Positions 44,301 through 57,480 of a stretch of 64,000 nt of DNA are shown in pieces; positions within the stretch are counted from its first letter, which is position 1; each line of letters begins with the position of its first letter. The notes under the pieces are model-generated. The model was not told where the DNA came from, did not search any database, and was given only the letters and a program-made list of their open reading frames with translations. This DNA comes from Paracentrotus lividus. Taxonomy: Eukaryota; Echinodermata; Echinoidea; Camarodonta; Echinidae. The stretch covers positions 25,756,766 through 25,820,765 of the forward strand of contig CALNVZ010003433.1 of the NCBI GenBank assembly GCA_940671915.1, in the 5' to 3' direction. The position numbers and the translations under genes were made by a program.

Positions 44301-44944
44301 TATGTTTAAATACAACTCTAAGAATTGAAGAAAACTTGGGGCATAATCAATGGTATTTTGAATAGAAAAGCTAAAGTCTTGCCGAATCATTTCAAAGTCA
44401 ATGACGTTATAATAGACAATGAAAAGGAATATCCGAACTGTTCAATAAATGTTTAATGAGGTAGGAACTAAAACAGCTGCTCAGATTCTCGCTCTTACAA
44501 ACACCATTTAGATTATATGAATGCTTCAAATCCTAACTCGTTATTTTTCCACTCCTACAACTGAAAATGAAATCATTAACCATTTTTAAGAATTTAAAGA
44601 ACACAAATAGCACTGGAGTTGATGATCTTAGTCAAAACATAATAAAAAATCTATTCATGCGCTATAGCCAACCATTGTTACATATATAAACTTTATCACT
44701 TTCACTGGACAATTTCCCGACGGCTTAAAACTGCAAAATTGTTCCCGTGCCAAAAACGGGGGACCCTCATGACATTAACAACCATGCGACCTATATCTTT
44801 ACTACCATGTTTTTTCAAAATTATTTGAAAAAATAGTTTACATTCGTCTATATAAATTTCTTGAACATTTTATATATTCATCAATATGGCTTTCGGCCAA
44901 ATCATTCTACTGACCATGCACTCATTGATTTTACTGATGTTGTA

Positions 44945-47086
44945 TGTGGGCAGTTCCAGCGTTACGGACATTACATTTCAGACCAATTTTTCCTACTTCA
45001 AAAGGTCATTAAGATAACATAACTCTTCTATTCTGAACTCATAACATGGAATCATAAACCAAAAACTATAGACTATAAACTGTGCAAGTTTCAATCCATT
45101 TCCGTACATGTTGTGGTAGTTACGCCATATATCGTAACTGTTACGGACATTACATTTTTTGGACAAGACTTTTTACATACCTTTACATTCATTGAAAAGT
45201 CTGTGAGTTTAGGTACACAGAAGTCCAATCTCCACATAAATTTAAAGGTAATGAAATGTTTCATTGGATTAAAGTTGAATTTAATGAAACAAATGATGCA
45301 TGTACCCGCTAGAGCCACAATTGTGGCGTTACGGACATTACATTTTAAGCGTTACGGACATTACAAATTTGTCCACTTTTATTAAGTAGAAGGGGTCACA
45401 TTTAGTGGTAATATTTTGTATTCTTTTCACCTGGATGGTAATAAATACACATTCTAAAATGTTCCAAAGCATTTTCATGAATTTTTTATGTCATTGGTTG
45501 CCAATTTGAGGACTATTTGTTTGGTTTAATCTGGAACTTTATTAGCTTGTTGATTTTTGCTATTTTATGGGAATCAAAAAGAATTATTATATGTCTACAA
45601 TGGGTAAATGATCCATAAAATGACATATAGTTTACCTTTTGACTTTGTATAATAATATTTTAACTCATAACATCTTAAAATGTAATATTAGAGAAGCGTT
45701 ACGGACATTACACTTTTCATACACTTGAATGTACCCAAAGCTGAGCCTAACTCTATACGAATAAACAACTTTTATTCTTATTGAAAATAATGTATATTGT
45801 TCATCTAACATTCAATATGATTTTTGGATCTTGAAGGATGCTTTTCCATTCTCCTTTTTCACGATTTGTTGAATTTACAAAGTCTTGTAAATGTTAATGT
45901 AGTCTTCACAAGTGTAAAAAAAGTCTTTTCAGACATATCATTCATTCATTCTGCTTCCATGTCAGTTTGGAGGTAGATATGGTTACTTCTACCCACAGCA
46001 GAAGTAGGTAGCAATACTATGATTTTCCCTCTTCCACAAATGACTCCTCTTCTTCACTGTATAAAAAGAAATTTGTGAATTTTTGTCTTTTCAAAAACTT
46101 AATTGTGTACCCATCAGTATGGATCCTTCTTATTTGTGCGACAAAGTACTTTGCAAATTTTGTTTTGTCTGAAACCCCAAATGAACAAAATATCCTATAG
46201 GAGCAGTTGTCAAAGAAGTATGCATGTGGTTACACCTTTTCCTCATCCTCCTCTTGTCCTCCAGTGTCACTTTAAATGTGTCCACCAAGCTTGCTCTATT
46301 TTGCTTCTGAGTACAGCTTGTAGTGAATGCATGCAGTGATTACAGGTTTTAATTAATTGACTAAAAAAATGTTCAAAATCACCTGTAATGTCACAAACTA
46401 ATGTTACTATTAAGGGCCAGCATCTATTTATTGATAGATTTCCATATTGAAGTATAAAATCAAAACAATATCCTGCAATCGTATGCATTCTCATCTTTGC
46501 TGCAAATGTGTAATGTCCGTAACACAATGATGATGTAATGTCCGTAACGCTTTTTTTCCATGAATTATGAAAAATTAATAAAAAACCTCTTGATATGTTG
46601 TGAGATAACACATTTTAGCTTTGCATTTGAATTTGCAACAAAATTGGACCAAAACACAGGGTGCTATAAAAACTTTTGTATCTAAAACGTTACGGACATT
46701 ACACTTCAAGCGCGATAGAAATCAAAAAGTTTGAAAAGGCTTTTTTTCAGAAAATATTGTATTCCTTCCAAAATCCTGTTGAATGATTTATAAATGGGTC
46801 CTGAGCTTTATTATAACATAAAAATAATCACCTGAAAGTCATTTTATGGTAAGATTTTTACTTGAGAACAAATATATGCAAAACGCACTGAATTTTATGG
46901 CAGTTTTTTGGAAGAAACACCTTTTTTCAACAGCTGAAAAAATATGTTTTACGACTTGGGAAACAATTTGTTTTATTATATCCTGTTGATATAACCCTTC
47001 CTGAATACTTTCCAGATTAAAACAAATTTGTTTCTCTATTTTCATTTTTTCACCCTTGGGTTTCATTTTTCATGGAATTGCCCATG
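44945..47086. mobile_element. 2,142-bp element with eight copies of GCGTTACGGACATTACA
   Basis: Ends TGTGGGCAGTTCCA and (inverted) CATGGGCAATTCCA match at 11 of 14 bases and are flanked by TA. The motif GTTACGGACATTACA occurs at 44961, 45141, 45328, 45351, 45698 and 46690 on the plus strand and inverted at 46509 and 46534. Motifs cluster near both ends, leaving the 45.7-46.5 kb centre free. Short frames inside show no transposase motif. Confidence 0.7.
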
Positions 47087-47220
47087 TAACGCATTGCACT
47101 CAAATAAGTTTGTTATTAGTATATTTTTAGACCTTTCAAAAGCCTTTGATGTCATGGATCACAACATATTACTTTCCAAATTATCAAGATATGGTATTCG
47201 TGGTATACCTTATTTATGGT

Positions 47221-47700
47221 TTAACCCTTTGAGCGCGGGCCTGTGAAATGCGATTGTTACTCCTGTGGCGGAGCGACTTTTTGTACACTGACAGTATTAT
47301 AGAAATTTGTCATGTTTTGTGCTTTCATTACTCCTTGCATCTAACTCGGTCATTTTCATGATTTGTATTCGAAAAAAATAACATTAAATACATTTATGAA
47401 GAATTGTTAATTTGTTGGGATAACAAAAATTAGCTATCCTAATATCCAACTGATGCGAGAATCGTTATTAAAGCATACTGTAAATACTGAAGAGTGTAAA
47501 AAGATAAAAAATAAAAATTTATAGACAAGAACTGATACATAATAAGGAATATATAAAGACACAATACTGCCAAATCCGGAAAATACCAGAGGTGTATCGC
47601 AATAATGATTAGTAGAGGTATGCATCTTTATCACGAATAGAATGACAAATTGGATTTTATCTTACCTTATATACGTTATTAAGTTCATGGTGTTTAATTG
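47221..47700. mobile_element. TTAA-CCCTTTGAGCG element end
   Basis: The reverse transcriptase frame is cut exactly at TTAA followed by CCCTTTGAGCGCGGGCC, a piggyBac-like start. The matching end was not found, so the right border given here is nominal. Sequence quality appears to change in this area. Confidence 0.4.
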
Positions 47701-50700
47701 CGTGCTGCGACATTAAGAGGTGTTATCGTTCATAGCGGTCTGTTAGCTTAATATTGGAACAAGAACTTTCTTAAGGGCAAATTAAAGTACTCGTCTTGCA
47801 TAACGCAGGTATACTGTAATTTCTAATATAAGACGTGATTCATAAGTAAATTATTTCGAGCGATCATGCGTTGGCTGCAGGGAGATATTACGCAGTCAAT
47901 AAAGGGAAATTTAACGCAAACACTCAGGACATTTTATGTAAATAAGACTTAATGTAGATATGTCTGTAGATGGATAGATTTTATTATCATAACTCGTCCT
48001 TACCTATTAATCTAATGAGATGGATGAATAATGGTGTATAAATCAGGCATATTTAGAATGGTGCTTCTTAGAATGTGAATTAAATTAGATATTATTTTTC
48101 AATTTCGTGTTTGTTTTCACTTCGCGAACTAAGGCACCATTCATTAAATGAATGCATAGTGATGACTTAGGATTTTGGAAAGAGAATCATATAGTGTGCT
48201 CTAACATTACACAGAGATTTTGTTGATGTTTTTCTTTAAACTTCTATGGGAAGGGTAGGATATTAATTTATCTCGGACTTTAAGGTAAATTCATATTTAT
48301 ATTCATGTTAATAGTGGGTGAGAACATGAAATCACATTCGCAAAAAAGAGCGAAGTATAAGAATGTAAGAGTCAATAAATGATAGATATTGTATTTAGGC
48401 TTATTAATAATACATCAAATACTTTTAAGCATTTTTGTTTGTGAATGATAACCAAGATTAGACTATGTTGCAAATTGCGGCTAGACTTACTTTAGAGAAC
48501 GTCAATGTTACTTTCACGAGAATTTTTACATTTGTTCATTTTCCATAAACACGATGTACATAGCTTTGATCCATATATGAATAGAGACTGTGAAGGTCTG
48601 ATAAAAGTTTTGGCAGTCCGATATATTTCCAACTGAAGTGTGGTTAACATAAACATATGGAGCTTAACTAAATTTTAGAATGTTGAACAGTCTTCTTTAT
48701 TAATCGTATTTTAATCGTAACGTTCATAAAAGTATTAAACTGTAATTCCAAATGCAAATGCATTGTTATGACGATATATTTGAAGTCGCCTCTCAGTGTA
48801 GTAAATCCTCGGTAAGATGTGACTTTAGCTGCTTAAACAGTTTGGTTCATAGCTCTGCAACTGTTAACGACGTACTCTTTGTAGTGCATGCATCGCCGTA
48901 ATCAGGTGCGGGTGAGACATTATAGATCAAACTTTGAGTCGTCGAAAAGGGTGTATCTATATATCTGGTGGTGTGTCTGGAGAGTTGATAATGACAGCAA
49001 TTCCCCGTGGCAGACTAGATGAACGGGACATTTAATAGCAACCACATTTCATATCCGCGTCCGCTTTTCACCACACAACAAAAGAAAAAAATGGATTGAA
49101 GAACTGATTTTGGTTTCTGTGTCGTTACTTAATTTTTAATATTGGGTTGTGTTCAGAGAATGATCGCTAATTCTTTAGACGCACGTCTGCGAGGAATGTC
49201 AGATACAAAAAGGATTGCCATCTATCTATGATGTATATGTTGATAAAGAAATTTGTAGAGGTCTTCTGTCGCGCTTAAAATGAAATATATATTCATTTAC
49301 AGTTGTAGGAGTTGGGAAATGATCATTTTTTAACTGATGTATAGACATAGGGTAGAAACATGAATATGGATTCATTAGGTAAAGAGTGTTCTTGCTGATA
49401 GCTGGTCAAACTCTGATCTGTAGAATATTACATATTATTATTGCTTCATTTAATATAGACACAATAGAAGTTGCTAACAATTCTATATTTGTGCGGCAAG
49501 GGTATGTGGTATTATAGACATTTGATTAAGATTTACAATGTTCTCACGTGTTAGAATGATTATTGTATATCGGTACGAAGCGTGTATTTCTGGCCATCAT
49601 AAATGAGAATGTTATTGACATGTATACTAATCTGACATAAGGTTTGTTTAATGGGACGGGGCGAAAAATCGTCAAATTCTTGTCGATAAATATAATCATA
49701 CTGCTAAGAGTCTTAAATATTTCGCGTACGCAATAAACAGTTGTCTCAGTATTTATGAAAAAATTGAGAGTGAAGCTGACTTCGTATAGCATTTAATGAT
49801 GACAGGTATGGCTCATATCTATTTATGTTGTAGTTAAGCAGCTTCAGTGTACCGCTTCAATGATAGATGTGTGTCTACTGATAACTTGCGTTATTTGACA
49901 AGAAGAGATGATACATGCATATGTAGATCATTGCAATTGAATTACTGGACTCATACATGTACAGTGTACAATCAGTCCTTCAGTTAGAATATGGGCATGT
50001 GTTGTTTAAAAAAATACTTTTTGTTTGGAACACAAATTTATTGGTTCAATGATTCTTACGTGTGGAGGTGGCGGTGGCGGGTGTCATAGAGTGGGTTATT
50101 CGTAGCGCTCAAGCATATCGGTACCCTTCTCACCTGAGTGGGAGGACATTGTAGACAACCATTGCCCTAGACGTAAGTTCATAGCGGGGCTTTGACAGGG
50201 TCGACGTAGACCGTTTTTAGACGTATTTTCCTGACAGTATCAAGATTAGTAGATAGAGGTATGACCACTAGACTAATGTAGATCGTATGGCTCATAATAG
50301 ATCTCTAGATGTGTTACATACTATTGTTAGTTTGATTTGTAGATATTGTTTATTAGATGTATTGATAATTTTTCATTGTTCTTTTTCTTTATACTGTAAT
50401 TTGATATAGTGCACATTGGTTATCAGTCTTATTAACGTATAGATCAATAAGCAAAAGAAAAAAGACAAAAATGATATATAAAGACAAGGAAAAACGCGAG
50501 GGCTTCTGTTATAAATTTTCCGAGTGAAGGGGAGACGGTCGTACATGATATGTTTTTTTGTCTATCATTTTTCTACGTATGAATGCTAGAAACAGAATGA
50601 TTGTCGTCTAGTTTTATTAATCTTTATTATACGGTTTGTATATTGATGCAGTTACTCCTATATTTTTTTAGGTGTACAGTGTTAATACGATATGAAAAAA

Positions 50701-53700
50701 GATGTGGGGGATGAGAATAGTTACCTGAACGAGACCATCCCAGGGAGGGCTCAATTGGGAACAAGAAAAGATAAGTGCAATCTAATTGACCGTTGATATA
50801 AAGTAATAAATTTGTGTAAATGTATTATATGTATCTATATTTAAGCCTAGTAAGATCATGAAATTACTATAAGTGTTTATATAGAGGTAGTAGTAATATC
50901 TATATCTAGAAGATATTCAATATCGAATATGAAGATATGAGAGGAAATATTTTAATGTGTAAGTTAAGGATGAGTAATATGATCATTTACATAATCTAGA
51001 TGCATGAAGGCAATTTTCATGAATTGTGTTTAGCTTCATAATAAATACTGCACAATACTAGCCAGATAGTGAACTTTTATTGTGGGTGAGGTTTATTAGC
51101 AGATTGATAAAAACCCTATATAAAGACAACATGGTATGTATGAAAATCAAACTGTATTGTACTTATTTATCTTTCATTTTCGTTTGAGGAGTCTTGACGT
51201 TCGTATTAAAAATAGAGTACTATTATACTTTTCAAAGAGTTGTTAGATTCATGAAAATCTTGGTTGCGATTTGGTTGTGAGTCTCATCGGACAATCAATA
51301 TCATTTACTTCGTTTTGGCCGATGATTATACTATGGTATTTAACTGAATTTTCTTAGGGTGAATTAGAGTATTATATTTATTTTAGGTTATGTTATGATA
51401 TAATCATTTCGTCATATCTGTTATATAGAACTGTCCTATGATTAGTCAAGTGTTATTGTGTAACAGTATAAATTGAAATTAGAACCACGATTTTGCTGCT
51501 AATATAATTGTTTCTGACGTCTGTTTGAATATAAATTAAGAGAGAGGATTTTATAGGGGATCCTTATTTTGTATTCTGTCATTTGTACTGCACATTTGTA
51601 TGCTACTTCTTTGTTGATTGTTTTGAGGATTTTTATCTGTTGTTCTATGTCTGTTTGTTTGTTAATGTCAGTTTTGTAATGTTATTTCATCTTTGTTATT
51701 TAATGTATTATTATAGTTAACTGGTTTATAATTTATGTTATTTTTACATTTAGGTCTTTAATGGTTCAAGCAGTATCACCAATAAAACGTCATCATCGTT
51801 TCATCTATAGATTGTTCTTTCTTTATTTTGGTTATATGATCTGTTATTCTTTTAATGGCCTCTATTGTTTATTTCTCTATAGTGTGGGCTATAGAGGAAG
51901 ACTCATGGTTTTTATTTTTAAAGAGCAATATCTCGAATATATATTTATATTTATTTTAGTTTTATTGTGTCATGTATTTTTTTATTGTTTATATATTTAT
52001 ATTTAATTTATTATTATATTATTCAATTATTATTGTTTACTTTTACTTAATTATTTTAATTTAATTCATATATTATATTATTTTTATTAGTTTATATTAT
52101 GTTATAGTTATCACATTAATATATGATATTATTATTATTAAGTTATGATTATTATATTAGCTATTAGTAGTAGTTATTAATTATTAATTATACTATTATT
52201 ATTTAATTAATTTAGATATATATTTTGTATATTAATATTATTATTATTTTCCTTATCAGTTTATTTTACTTATTGATTTATCTTATTATTATTTTTCTTC
52301 TTGCATTGATAAGGTATATTAGCAGTCATTGGTTTATTATTATTATTTAGAGTTATTATTCATTATATTATTATTTATTATTATTATTATTATTTATATT
52401 ATTAGTTTATATTATTCTACTATATTATTTATTTAATTCAATTTTTATGTAATAGATTTTTATATAATTATTATTATCATATATATATTATTATTGTTAT
52501 ATTTAGTTTATAATGAAATTACATATTCTTATTATATTTCTATTCATAAAATTACCTTATATATATTATTTTTTTTTTTTTTTTTTTTTGGGGGGGGTTA
52601 TTTATTTAGCTTTTTTTGGGCGGGGACGGAGGGGGGAATCTTATGAAATCCAGGTCTACCCGCTATTTGAATATGGTGGTGTACTAATGACTTACAACTA
52701 TTATAAGGGGGAGTTGAGGAGTAAGGAGTAAATCGGTCTGGGGATAAATTGTCACTGTGGGTGACGTTTGTAGGGTCTCTTGTTATTTTCTAATAACGTA
52801 CAAGTGACATAAACCATGTATATGTGTAAATGAAGGTTAAAGCGTTAGCATCAATCGATTTCAATAAATATGATCACTACCACTAGAAGTATCTATAATA
52901 AATGTACTAACAAGAACTCTAAATAGGGTGAAAGATCAGTGACACATGTATATAGATAGATATGCTATAAAGGGATATCGGAATTGATTCGTAAATAACT
53001 GTTCCCTCCTTTTGATGGGGTGAGGATATCTACATCATTCGAGATAGCAATGTGAGTGGATATCTCAATAAGTTTGTTTACGAGAAGAGATAGTAGTAGA
53101 CTATGAGTCTACGATAATTGTATAGTTTCATTATGACTTTTATTTTCGGTGATATTAATAAAGTGAATGAAAAAGAAATTGTACCAATTCTGACTCGTGG
53201 GGATTATTAAGTGAATAAAGGAAAATACAGAATAGATGAGATTATATAGGGGGTGGATTAGGGCAAGGGTAGTAAAGGTTGCATGTTAGGAGTCGAACAA
53301 AGAATGATATACATCACAATAATAATTATTGCAATTTAGATATATCAGAGTAAGAACAGGGTGCACAATAATGATCTGTTTGTTAAGAATAGGGACTATC
53401 TATTTAATTCAAGGAAAAGGGTTGACGTCATGAATTGCGGATTAATCACTAATTGCTGCATCAGTAATTAATTCGCTATACCCCGCTAACATACTCTTGG
53501 ATAAGGTCGTCACGTAGGGTGTGATAGATCTTATCATTGCACGGGGTAATAGACGCTTTACCTCTTTCACTCTATCTCTTTCGCACTATTTAAAACTTTA
53601 GTGCCCGATTTTCTCTACTAGCTCCAATTTCACTATTATCTTTTCAGAAGTATGTTTATAACTATTTCGTTTGGTCCCGCGTTGATTAGAGACGAAATAA

Positions 53701-56700
53701 TTTGCGTTCGTTGTGCTATTTGCTTGGGGTATCGGCTTGTTGTGACACTGAGTTAGGTTAAGAGCTCCATTGAGACTTTCTAATGGATAATGGTCTATGG
53801 TGTTAAACGATAGTCAAGATGTATACACATGTGCAGAAGTTACTTTTTTACTGCTCTTCAGTTTATGGTTAGTTGAATGTAATAATCGATCCTCAATTTC
53901 TGGTTTTGGTTCTATTGTTTGTAGTTTTTGAAGGCGATACAACGTTGATAACATTGCATTGTTTTTGTCAAGCGCGAATTTCTCATATATATGATAGTTA
54001 ATGTATAATTTACGTAGATCGAGTCGGTAGGTGTTGCATATCTCATTATAGGAAAACATGTGATGTCATAAGTAGTACCATGACTTGATGATTTCAATAT
54101 CAGGAGTTCTTATATACTCATTTAAGTCAAATTTGTGGTTGGACATTCTAGCCTCTTATTTATGAGACATTTAATTATACAGATTATCACTAATCGTTAC
54201 TCGCAACGTTTTAAGTCTTGATTTTAGGTTATACCAGCAATAATGATAATAATTTAATTCAAGTGAGATATATGGATTACTCTTATTGATATCAAGTTAC
54301 GGCGTCAATATTTTATAAAGACTTGTTTAAAAGAGATCTTATATAATACAAATGTACTCACATGGCAATCTATTTTATAGTTCATGTATTCTTGTCGATG
54401 AAGTTTTTGTATGTAATTGAATTATGGGATATACTTTTCAGGTACCATAAGTACAGTTTGCGGGAGTATCGAGAGACGTGGCATATTTGGACGTAATCAC
54501 TATTTCATGAGGAGAGAGTTCAATAATATGAAAAAGCTTAATTGTAAATTATAAATACACATTCTTAATTATAACGTCGCATTATGTATAGTATTTGAAA
54601 AAGGCTTGAGCTTTAATGGATACCATGAGAAAGGAAGAGAGAAGATGGTAGATGAGAGAATAGTATGACAAAGCGAATCAAGAACACTAATGTTTACACA
54701 ATTAAAAAGATAAGTCTTTCAGATAAGAATTGATTTCACAGTTTCAAGCATTCCTTACATTTTTCCTGGAATGTTATTTCACCAATTCTGGGGCACCATT
54801 TCAGCAAATTCATAACAATTGTACCGTTTACCATTTGAATACTGTTGTTTAATGCCAAGAGGGATCAAACATAGCAATATGTTCACTTTGTTCTTTGATG
54901 AAATTTAAAGATTAGGGTTTGTGTAGCAGAGTATGATTTATTGAGTAGGTTTAGAAGTAACTTTGATGTTATAGTATAGATGGAGCCTATTAGGATTTTG
55001 TGTACAAAGTTGTAATAGGTACATGTTGAATAGCAATCTTAATGAATACGGATATACTATGATGTTGTGCTAGATCGCATGTTCATGAAAAACTCAAGAC
55101 AGGAGATATTGATGTAGCTCGTGATATTATTCTGTTCTTGTCGTCTTAGATATCTAGGGGGGAGAATTTTGAAGTGAACGTGTTGGAATCATGTACTGTA
55201 TAGTTGTTGTAATGCCGCACATAAAAATAGACTATATGAAATGTCAGGTTGGAGGACTCTGTTACACAAATTGCGCGTGTGCAAAAGTTATATATTTTCA
55301 GCTAGTTGATTTTTGTTAGATTCTTAGGGGAACAAGTTGTCCTAATCTTTTTTGTGATAATAGCAAAGACAGCAAATCGCTTTTGCACAATGACAAAATT
55401 GTTACTCAATGTAAAAACTGTTCATTTTTTGGACTAAAACAACCCCAGATTCGATTGCTCTGTTTAACTGGAGAGACTGAATGCCATTATCTAATCGTGC
55501 AAGGGCAGTCTGTGCAACACGAGACTTATGGTAAACTTCTGTTTTTGTACTATTCAATTCAGACATTCACTTGACAGTTCTTGATTTCTCCAATGCTTTC
55601 ATTTTACACTTAGGTCTAGGTTAACAACATAGACGAGTTTACAAGATATTTATATTTGAGTACTCGGCTAAAACATTTTTGACAACCATATGAGATCAAT
55701 AATGATTTTGCAGTGGGAAGTATACATCGTAAACACAAGGGTCAATAACAAGACACTTGTTGGACATATCGTGTATGGTTCTTTAGTGTGTGTAAAGTTG
55801 GATGAAACTATATAGCTTATAAGATCAACCAAGCAGTGCTGTGATCATTGTGGATCGAGACATTTTCACTATACCGAGATGTGAGTATAAGTCGAAACAG
55901 CTACAGGAGCAGCGAGTCTTCAAATACCAAATAATAGCAGGTTACAGGTGAAGTGCTGTTGTAACAACAGAAGTTCCTTGGAATCGTAAATCATAAAGCC
56001 AGACGAGTAATACATTCTATAAGGGGATAGTATAGCATATGATTTTCCAGCTTAGCTCTCATGACCTCTATCTCTTAATTCATCTTCGAGAATCGGTTAT
56101 TAAAATATACTGGTGTTGGAACGCGTTTAAGAGTGCTGGTCGCTTCGATGTCTATACTCATGAAAAGTCTGATAGAGCTCTGATGCTTATAGCTGATATA
56201 TTCGGTATACTCTATGTGCATATTACGTCGATAAAAATTATTTTCACAGATCTGTGTAGTGGTTTGGATTTTTGCAAATTTTTATTATTTTTTCGGTGGT
56301 CGTAGGGCTGGGTCCGTAAATAATAATTTAGAAAAAAAAAGGAAAGACTGATTTTTTTGTTTTGGGCAGAACTTTTTCGATTAGATAATCATAGGTTATT
56401 ACGTTAATATAACTCACTATCGATGTTATATAACTTGCCTAGTTATTTAGCTGATGAGTTATGTTTAAGGTATATTGCTATAATACAATAGACTACCAAC
56501 CTTGTTTATTCTTCACTGTTGACAATTATAAAATTATAATAGTGCTCTTGTATAGAAATTTATAAACTGAAGTGATATGCTTGAGTCATCCATATAGTAA
56601 TGTATCGTAGAAAATTGGTGAATATGATAAATGTGCAGCTTTAATTTAAAAGCTAGAGCAGATTGTACCAGGTTATTATAGTATCCACAGTAGATTAATA

Positions 56701-57480
56701 CGTATTATGTTAATAAATTGAGAGGGGCAGATCGACAGATTCAATTCATATTAAAGTGGCCTTACGCTAATAGAGTTACTGATTATTTTCGAGGTCTCGA
56801 ATATCTGAAATATATTAGGCATTATGAGATCATTACTATGTTAGAGAATTGTTTTGGTGATTTTTTTATAGTATAATACCTGACAACGATTGAAAAATGT
56901 CATATTTCAACTCGCGATAGTTTGGTTTATACGATTCTGGCTAAGCCCAGGTCTTACTATTTCATTCCCTTGTGAAATCTAAAATCATATTTATATATTA
57001 TGATCATGTTCAAGGGAGTGGTGTTTATTTGAATTGCAAGAATTGATCAAGCATTAAAAAGCTAGTATAACTGCAGTCACGATAATATACATGTTCTTTT
57101 TAGATGTTGACCATGCCTTACTTATATTCTTTTGTAAGGGAAGATCTTGTATAGAACATTAAACTTACTATTTTGTGTGAAGTGATTCATGGAGATATGC
57201 GGGGGCAACTAAGAATATTTCAAATATATGAATTGGAAGAGTATTACTTCCTTATTATTCGTTAGAGGTGCAATATTTAAGGTAAACTCATTATTCAATA
57301 ATTAAATATACGAAAGTATAAATGGAGAGTCACAGGGGAAAAATGAAGAGCATTATTTATGTATGTGATCAACATTCACATCTCATGGTAGTCCTCACTA
57401 TTAAGTAGATTAGTTGGAATAAGTCAGTTATAAAAACGTAATTATTAATAAAACAATTTAGAGAGGAGGACAAAGTGAGT
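47700..57480. repeat. strongly diverged colinear copy of about 35.5-42.4 kb
   Basis: Short blocks recur in the same order and strand: GCTGCGACATTAAGAG (35511 and 47705), ACTCATACATGTACA...CAGTTNAGAATATGGGC (36296 and 49949), AATTGTGGGTG (38483 and 51077), GCAGTATCACCAAT.AAACGTC (39730 and 51769), TCCATTGAGACTTTCTAA (40597 and 53768), CCATGC.TTACTTAT (42135 and 57112), GTAAACTCATT.TCAATAATT (42270 and 57284). Between blocks, identity is lost. Exon frames for linker, CCP and HYR are not preserved. An ATT-rich low-complexity stretch fills about 51900-52560. Confidence 0.6.
51900..52590. repeat. ATT/TTA low-complexity tract ending in T-run then G-run
   Basis: About 650 bases are almost only A and T in TTATTA-like steps, then a run of about 20 T and 8 G at 52569-52596. 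A similar T-run/G-run lies at 4039-4070, and a TTA-rich tract at 3010-3200. Nothing coding is supported. Confidence 0.7.

Larger units (their letters stand above)
42455..47220 (+). pseudogene. decayed non-LTR retrotransposon split by two inserted elements
   Basis: Three plus-strand pieces belong together. At 42455-42708, IRKPWINNFLNGEID and KYKAFRNKVTFLLRQARTKY are the linker before a reverse transcriptase. At 44303-44942, NTNSTGVDDLSQNIIKN and MRPISLLPCFFK are reverse transcriptase motifs with frameshifts. At 47089-47220, [20 protein letters not shown] carries the first catalytic aspartate region. Elements at 42709-44300 and 44945-47086 interrupt it, and a TTAA CCCTTTGAGCG end follows at 47221. 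The element is dead: its frame has stops and shifts and the rest of the domain is missing. Confidence 0.82.

Noticed and set aside
45091..46611. Open frames of 75-114 codons in the 2.1-kb element
   Set aside because: They overlap on opposite strands, include the repeated motif and show no transposase residues.
50060..50110. Second RGD linker exon
   Set aside because: The donor-like GTAAG and a proline-codon run are present, but the RGD codons are not, and no acceptor is clear.
53764..53815. HYR exon in the right-hand copy
   Set aside because: Only about 50 bases resemble HYR exon 2; no cysteine pattern, frame or splice site survives.
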